This document shows, piece after piece, positions 1 to 7,119 of a stretch of DNA of 18,207 nucleotides. The position numbers and the translations under genes were made by a program. Under the pieces are notes generated by a model. The model saw only the letters and a list, made by a program, of their open reading frames with translations, ran no database searches and was not told the DNA's origin. The number at the start of each line of letters is the position of its first letter. Positions within the stretch are counted from its first letter, which is position 1. Location of the stretch: positions 1 through 18,207 of the forward strand of contig CAKRRX010000045.1 of the NCBI GenBank assembly GCA_934394595.1. The letters are read 5' to 3'. The DNA comes from an uncultured Blautia sp. (GTDB taxonomy: Bacteria; Bacillota; Clostridia; Lachnospirales; Lachnospiraceae).

Positions 1-344
1 TGGCTGTTTTTCAAAAAGCTCAGATTCTGATAAATTGCATCTGCGGTTCCCTGATACCAGAAACCATTTTCTTTGGTAATAGTAGGCGTAAATACAAAAA
101 GACCGCCCTGCTTTCTTCCAAAATCCCACCATTTCGAAGAGCTTAAATGCTCATTCAGGGAACGGGCATTATACTGGGTCAGCACCGCAACCTTCTGGAT
201 ACGGGAGTTCGCCATATTGCTCAGGGCAAAATCAATACTTCTGTAACTTCCGGCAATCGGCATCGCTGCAATTGCCCTCTTGTCTGATAATTCTCTCATG
301 CGGTTGTTATTACCGCCGGCTAAAATAATACCAATCGCTCTCAT
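1..344 (-). CDS. glgD: GlgD, glucose-1-phosphate adenylyltransferase regulatory-type subunit (N-terminal 114 residues; cut by window edge)
   Basis: The reading frame starts at ATG 344 and runs off the left edge, so only the N-terminal part is visible. It begins [16 protein letters not shown] and continues with [28 protein letters not shown] and [13 protein letters not shown], which follow the nucleotidyltransferase fold of ADP-glucose pyrophosphorylase. The nucleotide-binding loop reads GGNNNRM where the upstream partner has GGQGSRL. Departure from the GGxGxRL consensus is typical of GlgD, which in Firmicutes is a poorly active partner that modulates GlgC (family knowledge). Its ATG overlaps the glgC stop codon as ATGA, so translation is probably coupled and gives balanced subunits. 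The C-terminal beta-helix domain lies outside the window. Confidence 0.93.
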   Translation of the reverse strand, partial: MRAIGIILAGGNNNRMRELSDKRAIAAMPIAGSYRSIDFALSNMANSRIQKVAVLTQYNARSLNEHLSSSKWWDFGRKQGGLFVFTPTITKENGFWYQGTADAIYQNLSFLKNS

Positions 345-1618
345 GCTTTGTCACCGTCCTTTGCTGCAATTACCTGTCCGCTTTCCAGAATCCCCTCCGG
401 ATAATCATCCACAGTGGTCACACCGGAAATCGCTGTGTTCTTTCCAATTTTTACATTGTCCGGAATCACAGAGCCTTCTCCTATGGTCGCAATGCCAAAT
501 GCATATACAGCAGGCTTCTTTACATTAGGCGCTTCTTCACCGCAGCCCAGAACTACGCCATTTCCAATGGTTACGTCCTCTGCCACGATAGCCTTGTCCA
601 TTTCCACATTCTCGCCAATAGTTGTATTTCTCATGATAATCGAATTTTTGATCACACTGCCCTTGCCAATCACAACATTCGGGCCAATTACACAATTATG
701 TATCTCGCCATAAATTTCAGAGCCTTCACCGATCAGACATCTGTCCAGTACTGCGTCCTCTGAAATGTACTGTGGCTGAATAATGTCGCCTTTCGTATAA
801 ATCTTCCAGAATTCCTCATAAAGATTAAATTCCGGAATAATATCAATCAGCTCCATATTGGCTTCCCAGTAGGAACCAAGAGTTCCAACATCTTTCCAGT
901 AGCCATTATATTCATAAGCAAAAATCCTCTGTCCATTCTCCTTACAGTAAGGTAGAATGTGCTTGCCAAAATCACAGCTCTGCTGATCTTTCAGCTTATA
1001 CAATGCTTCTTTGAGAACCGGCCAGCTGAAAATATAGATTCCCATGGAAGCAAGATTGCTGCTTGGATGCTCAGGCTTCTCCTCAAATTCTGTCACACGG
1101 AAGCTCTCATCTGTGACCATAATACCGAAACGGCTGGCTTCCTCAATGGGAACCGGCATACAGGCAATGGTCACATCTGCCTTATTTGCCTTATGAAAAT
1201 CGAGCATAACCTCGTAATCCATCTTATATATATGATCTCCTGAAAGGATAAGCACATAATCGGGATTGTACTGCTCCATATACGCCATATTCTGGAAAAT
1301 GGCATTGGCTGTTCCTGTGTACCACTCGCTGTTTGTGCTCTTCTCATAAGGTGGAAGTACGGTTACACCGCCTTCAGTTCTGTCCAGGTCCCACGGAACA
1401 CCGATACCGATATGGGTATTCAGTCTCAGAGGCTGATACTGTGTCAGGACTCCAACTGTATCAATTCCTGAATTAATACAGTTACTTAACGGAAAATCAA
1501 TGATACGGTACTTACCTCCAAAAGCTACTGCTGGTTTGGCCACTTTTTCTGTCAGTACCCCAAGTCTGCTGCCTTGGCCGCCGGCTAAGAGCATGGCAAT
1601 CATTTCTTTTTTAATCAT
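341..1618 (-). CDS. glgC: GlgC, glucose-1-phosphate adenylyltransferase (ADP-glucose pyrophosphorylase) catalytic subunit
   Basis: Makes ADP-glucose from ATP and glucose-1-phosphate, the committed step of bacterial glycogen synthesis in the cytoplasm. The 425-residue length is normal. Visible motifs are the nucleotide loop [10 protein letters not shown] (residues 10-19), [15 protein letters not shown] (38-52), the [12 protein letters not shown] stretch (99-110), GDHIYKMDY (127-135) with the expected catalytic Asp128, and FEEKP (178-182) whose Lys181 matches the glucose-1-phosphate-binding lysine. The C-terminal third has hexapeptide-like isoleucine/valine repeats of a left-handed beta-helix. 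The ATG at 1618 is preceded by AGAGGTG about 5 nt upstream, which supports this start. It overlaps glgD by 4 bp, and the pair has its own promoter at 1651-1679. Confidence 0.97.
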   Translation of the reverse strand: MIKKEMIAMLLAGGQGSRLGVLTEKVAKPAVAFGGKYRIIDFPLSNCINSGIDTVGVLTQYQPLRLNTHIGIGVPWDLDRTEGGVTVLPPYEKSTNSEWYTGTANAIFQNMAYMEQYNPDYVLILSGDHIYKMDYEVMLDFHKANKADVTIACMPVPIEEASRFGIMVTDESFRVTEFEEKPEHPSSNLASMGIYIFSWPVLKEALYKLKDQQSCDFGKHILPYCKENGQRIFAYEYNGYWKDVGTLGSYWEANMELIDIIPEFNLYEEFWKIYTKGDIIQPQYISEDAVLDRCLIGEGSEIYGEIHNCVIGPNVVIGKGSVIKNSIIMRNTTIGENVEMDKAIVAEDVTIGNGVVLGCGEEAPNVKKPAVYAFGIATIGEGSVIPDNVKIGKNTAISGVTTVDDYPEGILESGQVIAAKDGDKA

Positions 1619-1650
1619 GCTATCACCTCTTGTTGTAGTTATGATTTAAC

Positions 1651-1679
1651 ATTATAGCATACTTTGCCGGTTTCGTGAA
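1651..1679 (-). promoter_or_regulatory. Predicted sigma-A promoter of glgC-glgD
   Basis: On the minus strand the -10 is TATAAT (1656-1651), preceded by TGC as an extended -10, and a 17-nt spacer separates it from TTCACG (1679-1674) as a 4/6 match to the -35. It lies about 33 nt upstream of the glgC ATG, leaving a short leader with the AGAGGTG ribosome binding site. Confidence 0.7.
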
Positions 1680-1703
1680 CATATTTTACAATTTTTCTCT
1701 CTA

Positions 1704-1773
1704 TTTTTCGGTTTTTTTATCGCTATTGTATATGTTTTTTCGACAAAACTCTTGTTTTTCTTGTGGTTTTTCG
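1704..1773. other. Phased T-tracts in the glgC/murC divergent intergenic region
   Basis: T-runs occur at 1704-1708, 1712-1718, 1735-1740, 1755-1759 and 1767-1771. Their centres are about 9, 22, 20 and 12 nt apart, close to multiples of the helical repeat, and TTTTTCG recurs at 1704, 1736 and 1767. Such spacing predicts intrinsic curvature and possible UP-element activity between the two divergent promoters. No gene is visible in 1619-1900. Confidence 0.4.
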
Positions 1774-1811
1774 CTAAATATCAGTTCATCTATCCAGAAC
1801 AAAAGAAATAC

Positions 1812-1840
1812 TTTTCATTTTCCGATGTTCGGGGTATAAT
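1812..1840 (+). promoter_or_regulatory. Predicted sigma-A promoter of murC
   Basis: TTTTCA (1812-1817, 4/6 match to TTGACA), a 17-nt spacer and a perfect TATAAT (1835-1840). It sits about 60 nt upstream of the murC ATG, and the leader ends with AAGGAG. Confidence 0.72.
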
Positions 1841-1900
1841 ATACAAAACTGTTGAAACTGTTGCTTTTTACAGTGCCATAATTTATTAAGGAGATTAACT

Positions 1901-3280
1901 ATGTATCAGATAGACTTTCATAAACCGCTTCATATCCATTTTATCGGTATCGGCGGAATCAGTATGAGCGGCCTTGCAGAGATCCTTCTCGGCGAGGATT
2001 TCCGGATTTCCGGTTCTGATTCCAAAGAAAGCCCCCTTACCGATTCCCTGGAGAAAAAGGGTGCCCGTATTTTCTACGGACAGCGCGCCTCCAATATCAC
2101 AGATGACGTAGAGCTTGTAGTCTACACGGCCGCTATCCACCCGGACAATCCGGAATACGCAGCTGCAGTAAAAAAAGGAATTCCCATGCTCACCAGAGCC
2201 CAGCTGCTTGGACAGATCATGCGAAATTATGACACACCGATCGCTGTTTCCGGCACCCATGGCAAGACCACTACCACATCCATGATTTCACAGATCCTTC
2301 TTGAAGCAGATGCAGACCCTACCATCAGCGTAGGCGGCATTCTTCCTTCCATCGGAGGCAATATCCGCGTAGGAGAATCTGAGACCTTTATCACAGAGGC
2401 CTGCGAGTACACCAACAGCTTTTTAAGCTTTTTCCCAAAAATCAGCATTATCCTGAACATTGATGCAGATCACCTGGACTTTTTCAAGGATATTGATGAC
2501 ATTCGCCATTCTTTCCGTAAGTTTGCAGAGCTTCTGCCTGCAGACGGCACCCTGATCATCAATGCCGATACCCCGCACTATGAGGATATCATCCAGGATC
2601 TTCCCTGTCAGGTCATTACATATGGGCTGGAGCATGATGCACAGTACAGCGCCGCTGATATCACCTATGACAAATATGGCCACGCCTCCTTCACCGTTTT
2701 GAAGGATGGCAAAAAAGCCGGCAGCTTCTATCTGAAAGTACCGGGAAGCCACAATGTATCCAATGCCCTGGCAGCCATTGCACTGGCACAGCTTCTTGAG
2801 ATTCCTGATGACGTGATCGTAAAGGGACTGGGAAGCTTCACCGGAACAGACCGCCGTTTCCAGTACAAAGGGGAAGTAGCAGGGATCACCATTGTGGATG
2901 ATTATGCACATCATCCTACAGAAATTCAGGCGACCTTAAACGCAGCCCACAATTATCCGCACAAAAAGCTCTGGTGTGTGTTCCAGCCTCATACTTACAC
3001 CCGCACCAAGGCTCTGCTCCCGGAATTTGCCCAGGCACTTACCCTTGCAGATCATGTAGTATTAGCTGACATCTATGCAGCCAGAGAAACCGATACTCTG
3101 GGAATTTCCTCTGCTGACCTTGCCTGCCGGATCCAGGAGCTTGGCACACCCTGTGAATACTTCCCGACTTTTGACGAAATTGAAAATTATCTTCTTTCCA
3201 ACTGCGCAGCCGGAGATCTGCTCATTACCATGGGCGCCGGAGACGTAGTAAAAATCGGCGAACAGCTCCTTGGAAAATAA
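1901..3280 (+). CDS. murC: MurC, UDP-N-acetylmuramate--L-alanine ligase
   Basis: Adds L-alanine to UDP-MurNAc using ATP, the first amino-acid step of peptidoglycan stem-peptide synthesis in the cytoplasm. The 459-residue length is typical. Motifs in order: the N-terminal UDP-sugar-binding loop FIGIGGISMSGLAEIL (14-29), the ATP loop GTHGKTTTT (118-126), EACEY (166-170), NIDADHLD (186-193), GSHNVSN (282-288), DDYAHHPTE (333-341) and FQPHTYTRT (361-369). All are characteristic of Mur ligases, and the N-terminal loop and HTYTRT favour MurC over MurD/E/F. The ATG at 1901 is preceded by AAGGAG with 7 nt spacing. It is a single-gene unit, with a TATAAT promoter upstream and a terminator hairpin at 3306-3336. 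Confidence 0.97.
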   Translation: MYQIDFHKPLHIHFIGIGGISMSGLAEILLGEDFRISGSDSKESPLTDSLEKKGARIFYGQRASNITDDVELVVYTAAIHPDNPEYAAAVKKGIPMLTRAQLLGQIMRNYDTPIAVSGTHGKTTTTSMISQILLEADADPTISVGGILPSIGGNIRVGESETFITEACEYTNSFLSFFPKISIILNIDADHLDFFKDIDDIRHSFRKFAELLPADGTLIINADTPHYEDIIQDLPCQVITYGLEHDAQYSAADITYDKYGHASFTVLKDGKKAGSFYLKVPGSHNVSNALAAIALAQLLEIPDDVIVKGLGSFTGTDRRFQYKGEVAGITIVDDYAHHPTEIQATLNAAHNYPHKKLWCVFQPHTYTRTKALLPEFAQALTLADHVVLADIYAARETDTLGISSADLACRIQELGTPCEYFPTFDEIENYLLSNCAAGDLLITMGAGDVVKIGEQLLGK

Positions 3281-3305
3281 AAAAACATATAATTTTATCC
3301 ACATC

Positions 3306-3336
3306 AAAAGAAGCTTGTAAATACAAGCTTCTTTTT
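3306..3336 (+). terminator. Rho-independent terminator of murC
   Basis: The stem AAGAAGCTTG (3308-3317) pairs with CAAGCTTCTT (3324-3333) around a 6-nt loop and runs into a T-tract ending at 3336. The stem is AT-rich but perfect. It starts 26 nt after the murC stop and separates murC from the replication operon. Confidence 0.75.
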
Positions 3337-3338
3337 AG

Positions 3339-3368
3339 TTATCCACATTATCCACAGGCTTATACACA
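3339..3368 (+). promoter_or_regulatory. Left DnaA-box group: three exact boxes
   Basis: TTATCCACA occurs at 3339-3347 and again at 3348-3356, abutting with no spacer. TTATACACA follows at 3360-3368 after 3 nt. All three fit the bacterial consensus TTATNCACA on the plus strand. The group sits directly after the murC terminator. Confidence 0.85.
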
Positions 3369-3398
3369 TTTTCACACCCACGCCCTTGTGGATTGTTA

Positions 3399-3407
3399 TG
3401 TGCATAA
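3399..3407 (-). promoter_or_regulatory. Single inverted DnaA box
   Basis: TGTGCATAA on the plus strand is TTATGCACA on the minus strand, an exact TTATNCACA match. It is 30 nt beyond the left group and in the opposite orientation. TTGTGGATTG just before it (3386-3395) is a weaker two-mismatch candidate. Confidence 0.75.
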
Positions 3408-3516
3408 TCCACTTAACATAATATGACAACAGCATTCGACAAACTTCGCTGTTCTTCTATATTTTCCGGGAAATTGTCGGTTTCCAATAAACATTATATG
3501 CAACTTCAATTCCATT

Positions 3517-3543
3517 TTTTCCACATTTTCCACATTATCCACA
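3517..3543 (+). promoter_or_regulatory. Right DnaA-box group: three abutting 9-mers
   Basis: TTTTCCACA (3517-3525), TTTTCCACA (3526-3534) and TTATCCACA (3535-3543) follow one another with no spacer. The last is an exact DnaA box; the first two each differ from it at one base. The group ends 36 nt upstream of the probable -35 of the DnaD-like gene, so bound DnaA could act on that promoter. Between this group and the inverted box (3408-3516) no gene is visible. Confidence 0.8.
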
Positions 3544-3579
3544 CCGCAATTCACACACAATGGGGAAAAAAATCGGCTA

Positions 3580-3608
3580 TTCTCTTTTAAAAAGGGTTGT
3601 GCTATAAT
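3580..3608 (+). promoter_or_regulatory. Predicted promoter of the DnaD-like/helicase-loader/prs operon
   Basis: A perfect TATAAT (3603-3608) is preceded by TGC, giving an extended -10. The -35 position at 17-nt spacing is TTCTCT (3580-3585), a poor 3/6 match. An extended -10 with a weak -35 is compatible with a promoter tuned by a bound regulator, here plausibly DnaA. Confidence 0.65.
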
Positions 3609-3617
3609 GCAAGCAAC

Positions 3618-3640
3618 AAGGGGAAGTTTTGTTTTCCCTT
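3618..3640 (+). other. Stem-loop in the 5' leader of the DnaD-like gene
   Basis: AAGGGGAA (3618-3625) can pair with TTTCCCTT (3633-3640) with one G-U pair around a 7-nt loop. It falls just after the expected transcription start and about 15 nt before the AAGGAG ribosome binding site at 3655-3660. It may stabilise the message; no riboswitch family is recognised. Confidence 0.35.
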
Positions 3641-3668
3641 CATTTACGTGAATTAAGGAGTATATCAC

Positions 3669-4868
3669 ATGATCGCATTGTACAGTCAGGGGCTTTGTGA
3701 AGTCACTGCTTTATCAAATTATTTTATTGATCATTTTATGCCTAAGGCAAATGGTGAATTTGTAAAAGTATATATTTATCTTCTTCGCACTCTTGGGGCT
3801 CCTCAGTTTCCTCTTAGCCTGTCACAGATGGCAGACACCTTTTCCTGTACAGAGGGTGATATTCTCCGCGCATTGAAATACTGGGAAGGAGAAAAACTGC
3901 TTTCTCTTTTATATGAAGGAAATCAGCTGTCCGGAATTTCCCTTTTAGATCCGGCATACAGCCAGATGCAGGCTTCTCCGCATTTTTCCATGACAGCACC
4001 TGGATTTCAGGAGACCAGCGCTGCAGCAGACCAGCCCTCCCAGGCTTTTTCTTCTTCATACAGTTCTCAGTCTGATCCCACAGCTTATGCGGCACCTTCT
4101 GCCACTCAGGCTTATAAAGATGGGCAGTCAGACACTCACACTGCTGGCTCTGATAATAAGAATCCGGCAGGACAGCCAGTTATGGCCACTGCTGATACCA
4201 AACCTCTTACAGCAGACCGGGTGAAGGAGCTGAAGCAAAATGACGAGATCGTCCAGCTTCTGTACATAGCGGAGCAATACCTTGGCAAGACCCTGACACC
4301 TACTGAGACCCGCAAGATCCTGTTCTTCTACGATGAACTTCACATGTCTGTGGATCTGATCGATTACCTTATTGAATACTGCGTTGGCAGAGATCACCGC
4401 AGCATCCGTTATATTGAGACAGTAGCCATGGCCTGGAAGGAAGCAGGGATCACCACTGTGGAAATGGCCAAGGAATCCACTGCCCGTTATGCAAAGGAAT
4501 ATTTTTCAGTTCTGAAATCTATGGGGATCACCAACCGTAATCCTGTAGATACGGAAATTGCCCTGATCAATACCTGGATGAAGGAATACGGCTTTACTCT
4601 TGATCTTATTCAGGAGGCCTGTTCCCGCACAGTTCTTCAGACCGGGCAGCCCAGCTTCCAGTATGCTGATAAGATCCTACAAAGCTGGAAGAAAAAGGAG
4701 ATCCGCTCTCTGGAAGATGTCCGTCTTCAGGATGCCCAGCATCAGAAACGCCGTCAGGAAAAAGCCGCAGCCAGGCCAGCAGCGCCAAAAGCACCTAACC
4801 GCTTCAATAATTTTCACCAGCGGGATTATGATTTTACCGAATATGAAAAGAAGCTTCTGAATCAGTAA
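3669..4868 (+). CDS. DnaD-like primosomal protein with two DnaD/DnaB_2-type domains
   Basis: Probable replication initiation protein that bridges DnaA-opened DNA and the helicase loader. Residues 15-82 resemble the N-terminal winged-helix domain of DnaD/DnaB proteins (NYFIDHFMPKANGEFVKVYIYLLR). Residues about 95-180 form a low-complexity Ala/Ser/Gln linker. Two C-terminal DnaD-type domains follow, each ending in the family's YIxxIxxxW-type motif: YIETVAMAW (248-256) and FQYADKILQSW (330-340). A basic stretch (357-372) and the tail NRFNNFHQRDYDF (377-389) end the protein. In Clostridioides difficile a DnaD-like gene also neighbours the helicase loader gene, and B. subtilis splits this role between DnaB and DnaD (recalled knowledge). 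The ATG is preceded by AAGGAG with 8-nt spacing. Symbol left blank because dnaB versus dnaD orthology cannot be settled here. Confidence 0.87.
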   Translation: MIALYSQGLCEVTALSNYFIDHFMPKANGEFVKVYIYLLRTLGAPQFPLSLSQMADTFSCTEGDILRALKYWEGEKLLSLLYEGNQLSGISLLDPAYSQMQASPHFSMTAPGFQETSAAADQPSQAFSSSYSSQSDPTAYAAPSATQAYKDGQSDTHTAGSDNKNPAGQPVMATADTKPLTADRVKELKQNDEIVQLLYIAEQYLGKTLTPTETRKILFFYDELHMSVDLIDYLIEYCVGRDHRSIRYIETVAMAWKEAGITTVEMAKESTARYAKEYFSVLKSMGITNRNPVDTEIALINTWMKEYGFTLDLIQEACSRTVLQTGQPSFQYADKILQSWKKKEIRSLEDVRLQDAQHQKRRQEKAAARPAAPKAPNRFNNFHQRDYDFTEYEKKLLNQ

Positions 4869-4904
4869 GTGATTCAGCGGCATTCTTTTTGAAGGAGATC
4901 TGTT

Positions 4905-5891
4905 ATGCCTTTACACAATTATCAGTATGATACCATCATGCGGGAATACAGCCGCCGTCAGGCACAAAACCGCCGTATACAGGAACAGCACCAGGCACAG
5001 GCCTATCAGCAGCTTCCACGTCTTCGGGAAATTGATGAGGAAGTCGCCACCTTAAGCGCCCGCAAGGTGCGTGCCCTGATCACTGGACAGGAGACTGGCC
5101 TGGATGATCTGAAAAATGATATTGCCCTTCTTTCTCAGGAGCGATCTGCCCTACTCCTTTCAGAGGGATATCCACAGGATTATCTGGAAATGCATTATAC
5201 CTGCCCTCTTTGCCAGGATACCGGCTATATCGGCAGCCAGAAATGTACCTGTTTCAAGAAAGCGGAGATTGAACTGCTCTATACCCAGTCCAATTTAAAA
5301 GAAATTCTTGAAAAAGAGAACTTTGACCACTTTTCTTTTGATCTTTATTCTGATACAATAACAAATGATTCAACCGGGCTGTCTGCACGGGAGACTGCAC
5401 GCCGCGCTTATGATATCGCACAGACTTTTGTGAGAAATTTTGATTCCTCTTTTGAGAATCTGTTTCTGTACGGTGATACCGGCGTGGGTAAGACGTTTCT
5501 CTCTCACTGCATTGCTCATGACCTTCTGGAATCTGCGCATTGTGTACTTTATTTTTCTGCATTTGATCTCTTTGACCATCTTGCAGGATCAGCCTTTTCC
5601 CGGAAGGATGACAAGCCAGGGGAAGATCTTGTCTTTGACTGTGATCTTCTGATCATTGATGACCTTGGCACAGAACTTACCAACAGCTTTGTTGCTTCAC
5701 AGTTTTTCCTGTGTATCAACGAGCGAATCATGCGTAAGAAGTCAACGATCATTTCTACAAATCTGAAACTGGAGGATTTCTCAGCTACGTATTCTGAGAG
5801 AACCTTTTCCCGGATTGCAAGTAACTACCGCATGGTAAAACTAATCGGAAAAGATATCCGTATCCAGAAAATTTTTTTAGGAGGAAAGTAA
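4905..5891 (+). CDS. dnaI: Helicase loader ATPase, DnaI/DnaC type
   Basis: AAA+ protein expected to load the replicative helicase ring at the origin. Residues 1-90 are an amphipathic, Gln/Arg-rich N-terminal region that would contact the helicase. A four-cysteine zinc-binding motif follows (Cys100, Cys103, Cys114, Cys116), as in DnaI. The ATPase core shows Walker A GDTGVGKT (190-197), Walker B LLIIDDLGTE (248-257), sensor 1 STN (284-286) and an arginine-finger region SERTFSRI (297-304). The 328-residue length is usual for DnaI. IstB transposition helpers share the core but lack the zinc motif, and no transposase is nearby. The ATG at 4905 has GAAGGAG 7 nt upstream. It lies 36 bp after the DnaD-like gene and 3 bp before prs, so all three are probably cotranscribed. 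Confidence 0.92.
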   Translation: MPLHNYQYDTIMREYSRRQAQNRRIQEQHQAQAYQQLPRLREIDEEVATLSARKVRALITGQETGLDDLKNDIALLSQERSALLLSEGYPQDYLEMHYTCPLCQDTGYIGSQKCTCFKKAEIELLYTQSNLKEILEKENFDHFSFDLYSDTITNDSTGLSARETARRAYDIAQTFVRNFDSSFENLFLYGDTGVGKTFLSHCIAHDLLESAHCVLYFSAFDLFDHLAGSAFSRKDDKPGEDLVFDCDLLIIDDLGTELTNSFVASQFFLCINERIMRKKSTIISTNLKLEDFSATYSERTFSRIASNYRMVKLIGKDIRIQKIFLGGK

Positions 5892-5894
5892 AGA

Positions 5895-7070
5895 ATGGCA
5901 CAAGAAGAATTGACTACACTTCCCGTCGGCAGATTGGGACTGGTTCCTTTGGAAAGCTGCAAGAGCTTAGGACAGAAAGTGGACGAATGGCTTGTTCAGT
6001 GGCGTAAGGAGCGTGAGCATTCCCTGACAGATTCTTTTGCTTTTGAAGGTTACAAAAGAGATTCCTACAAGATCAGCGTTCAGACCCCACGTTTTGGTTC
6101 CGGAGAGGGAAAATGTGTGGTTTCTGAATCTGTTCGTGGTGACGATATTTATGTTCTTGTTGACGTATGCAACTACAGCATGTCTTACTCCATTGGTAAA
6201 TATACCAATCTGATGTCCCCGGACGATCATTATCAGGATCTTAAGCGTGTTATTGCAGCAATTGGTGGAAAGGCTCGCCGTATAAATGTTATCATGCCAT
6301 ACCTTTATGAAGGACGCCAGAGCAAGCGTATCGGCAGAGAATCTCTGGACTGTGCGACTTCACTTCACGAACTGATCAATATGGGTGTGGAAAATATCAT
6401 CACATTTGATGCTCATGACCCTCAGATTCAGAACGCAACTCCGCTTCATGGTTTTGAAACTGTTCAGCCATCCTATCAGTTTATGAAAGCCCTTCTCAAT
6501 CACGAACAGGGACTTCATATTGACAATGAGCATTTCATGATCATCAGCCCCGATGAGGGCAGCATGAACCGTGCCATCTACCTTGCCAATATCCTGGGAG
6601 TTGACATGGGTATGTACTACAAACGTCTGGATTACTCCAAATATGTAAATGGAAGGCATCCTGTCGCAGCTTATGAATTCCTTGGTCCAAATCCTGCAGG
6701 CAAGGATATGATCCTGATCGATGATATGATTTCTTCCGGTGATACCATTCTGAAGATTGCCTCTCTTCTGAAAGAAAAAGGTGCAGGAAGAATCTTCCTC
6801 TGCTCTACCTTTGGTCTGTTTACCAACAATCTTCAGAAATTTGACGAGGCTCATAAAGCCGGTGTATTTGACAAGCTTCTCACTACGAACCTGGTTTATC
6901 AGCCGGAAGAGCTGCTTGCAAAGCCATATTACATTTCCTGTGATATGAGCAAGTACATTGCGCTGATCATTGATACCCTGAATCACGACTTGTCTGTAAG
7001 CCATCTTCTTAATCCTGTTGACAGGATCAAGCGCTGCGTAAACAAATATATGGCTCAGTATGATAAATAA
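5895..7070 (+). CDS. prs: Ribose-phosphate pyrophosphokinase, divergent long form
   Basis: Predicted to transfer pyrophosphate from ATP to ribose-5-phosphate, giving PRPP for nucleotide, His and Trp synthesis. At 391 residues it is longer than the usual 310-320, mainly through an N-terminal extension of about 80 residues. Recognisable parts are LDCATSLHELINMGVENIIT (151-170), the pyrophosphate-region AHDPQIQN (173-180), SPDEGSMNRA (218-227), the PRPP loop ILIDDMISSGDT (273-284) and the closing SVSHLLNP (367-374). The PRPP loop differs from the usual DDMIDTGGT, and the flexible loop reads YEGRQSKR in place of the usual RREDQ-type sequence. It therefore belongs to a divergent subgroup and activity is inferred. 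AGGAGG (5879-5884) lies inside the end of dnaI, 10 nt before the ATG. A terminator at 7091-7119 ends the operon. Confidence 0.87.
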   Translation: MAQEELTTLPVGRLGLVPLESCKSLGQKVDEWLVQWRKEREHSLTDSFAFEGYKRDSYKISVQTPRFGSGEGKCVVSESVRGDDIYVLVDVCNYSMSYSIGKYTNLMSPDDHYQDLKRVIAAIGGKARRINVIMPYLYEGRQSKRIGRESLDCATSLHELINMGVENIITFDAHDPQIQNATPLHGFETVQPSYQFMKALLNHEQGLHIDNEHFMIISPDEGSMNRAIYLANILGVDMGMYYKRLDYSKYVNGRHPVAAYEFLGPNPAGKDMILIDDMISSGDTILKIASLLKEKGAGRIFLCSTFGLFTNNLQKFDEAHKAGVFDKLLTTNLVYQPEELLAKPYYISCDMSKYIALIIDTLNHDLSVSHLLNPVDRIKRCVNKYMAQYDK

Positions 7071-7090
7071 AAAATCTTAGAGCGTTTTTA

Positions 7091-7119
7091 AAAATCCGGC
7101 TGTATCACAGCCGGATTTT
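7091..7119. terminator. Bidirectional terminator between prs and the convergent ATPase gene
   Basis: AAAATCCGGCTGT (7091-7103) and ACAGCCGGATTTT (7107-7119) form a perfect 13-bp stem with a 3-nt loop. A-runs and T-runs flank both arms, so it can terminate from either side. The opposing gene's TGA begins inside the loop (7107-7105), so the stem also encodes that protein's last residues. Confidence 0.87.

Noticed and set aside
2902..2910. Exact DnaA box TTATGCACA inside murC
   Set aside because: It encodes the conserved Asp-Tyr-Ala-His stretch of MurC and stands alone, so it is probably coincidental.
3339..3668. Calling the DnaA-box region the chromosomal oriC
   Set aside because: dnaA, dnaN or rpmH are not in the window and no clear unwinding element was identified, so only a DnaA-box cluster is claimed.
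4905..5891. IstB-type transposition ATPase of an insertion sequence
   Set aside because: The four-cysteine zinc motif, the DnaD-like neighbour, and absence of a transposase or terminal repeats favour a helicase loader.
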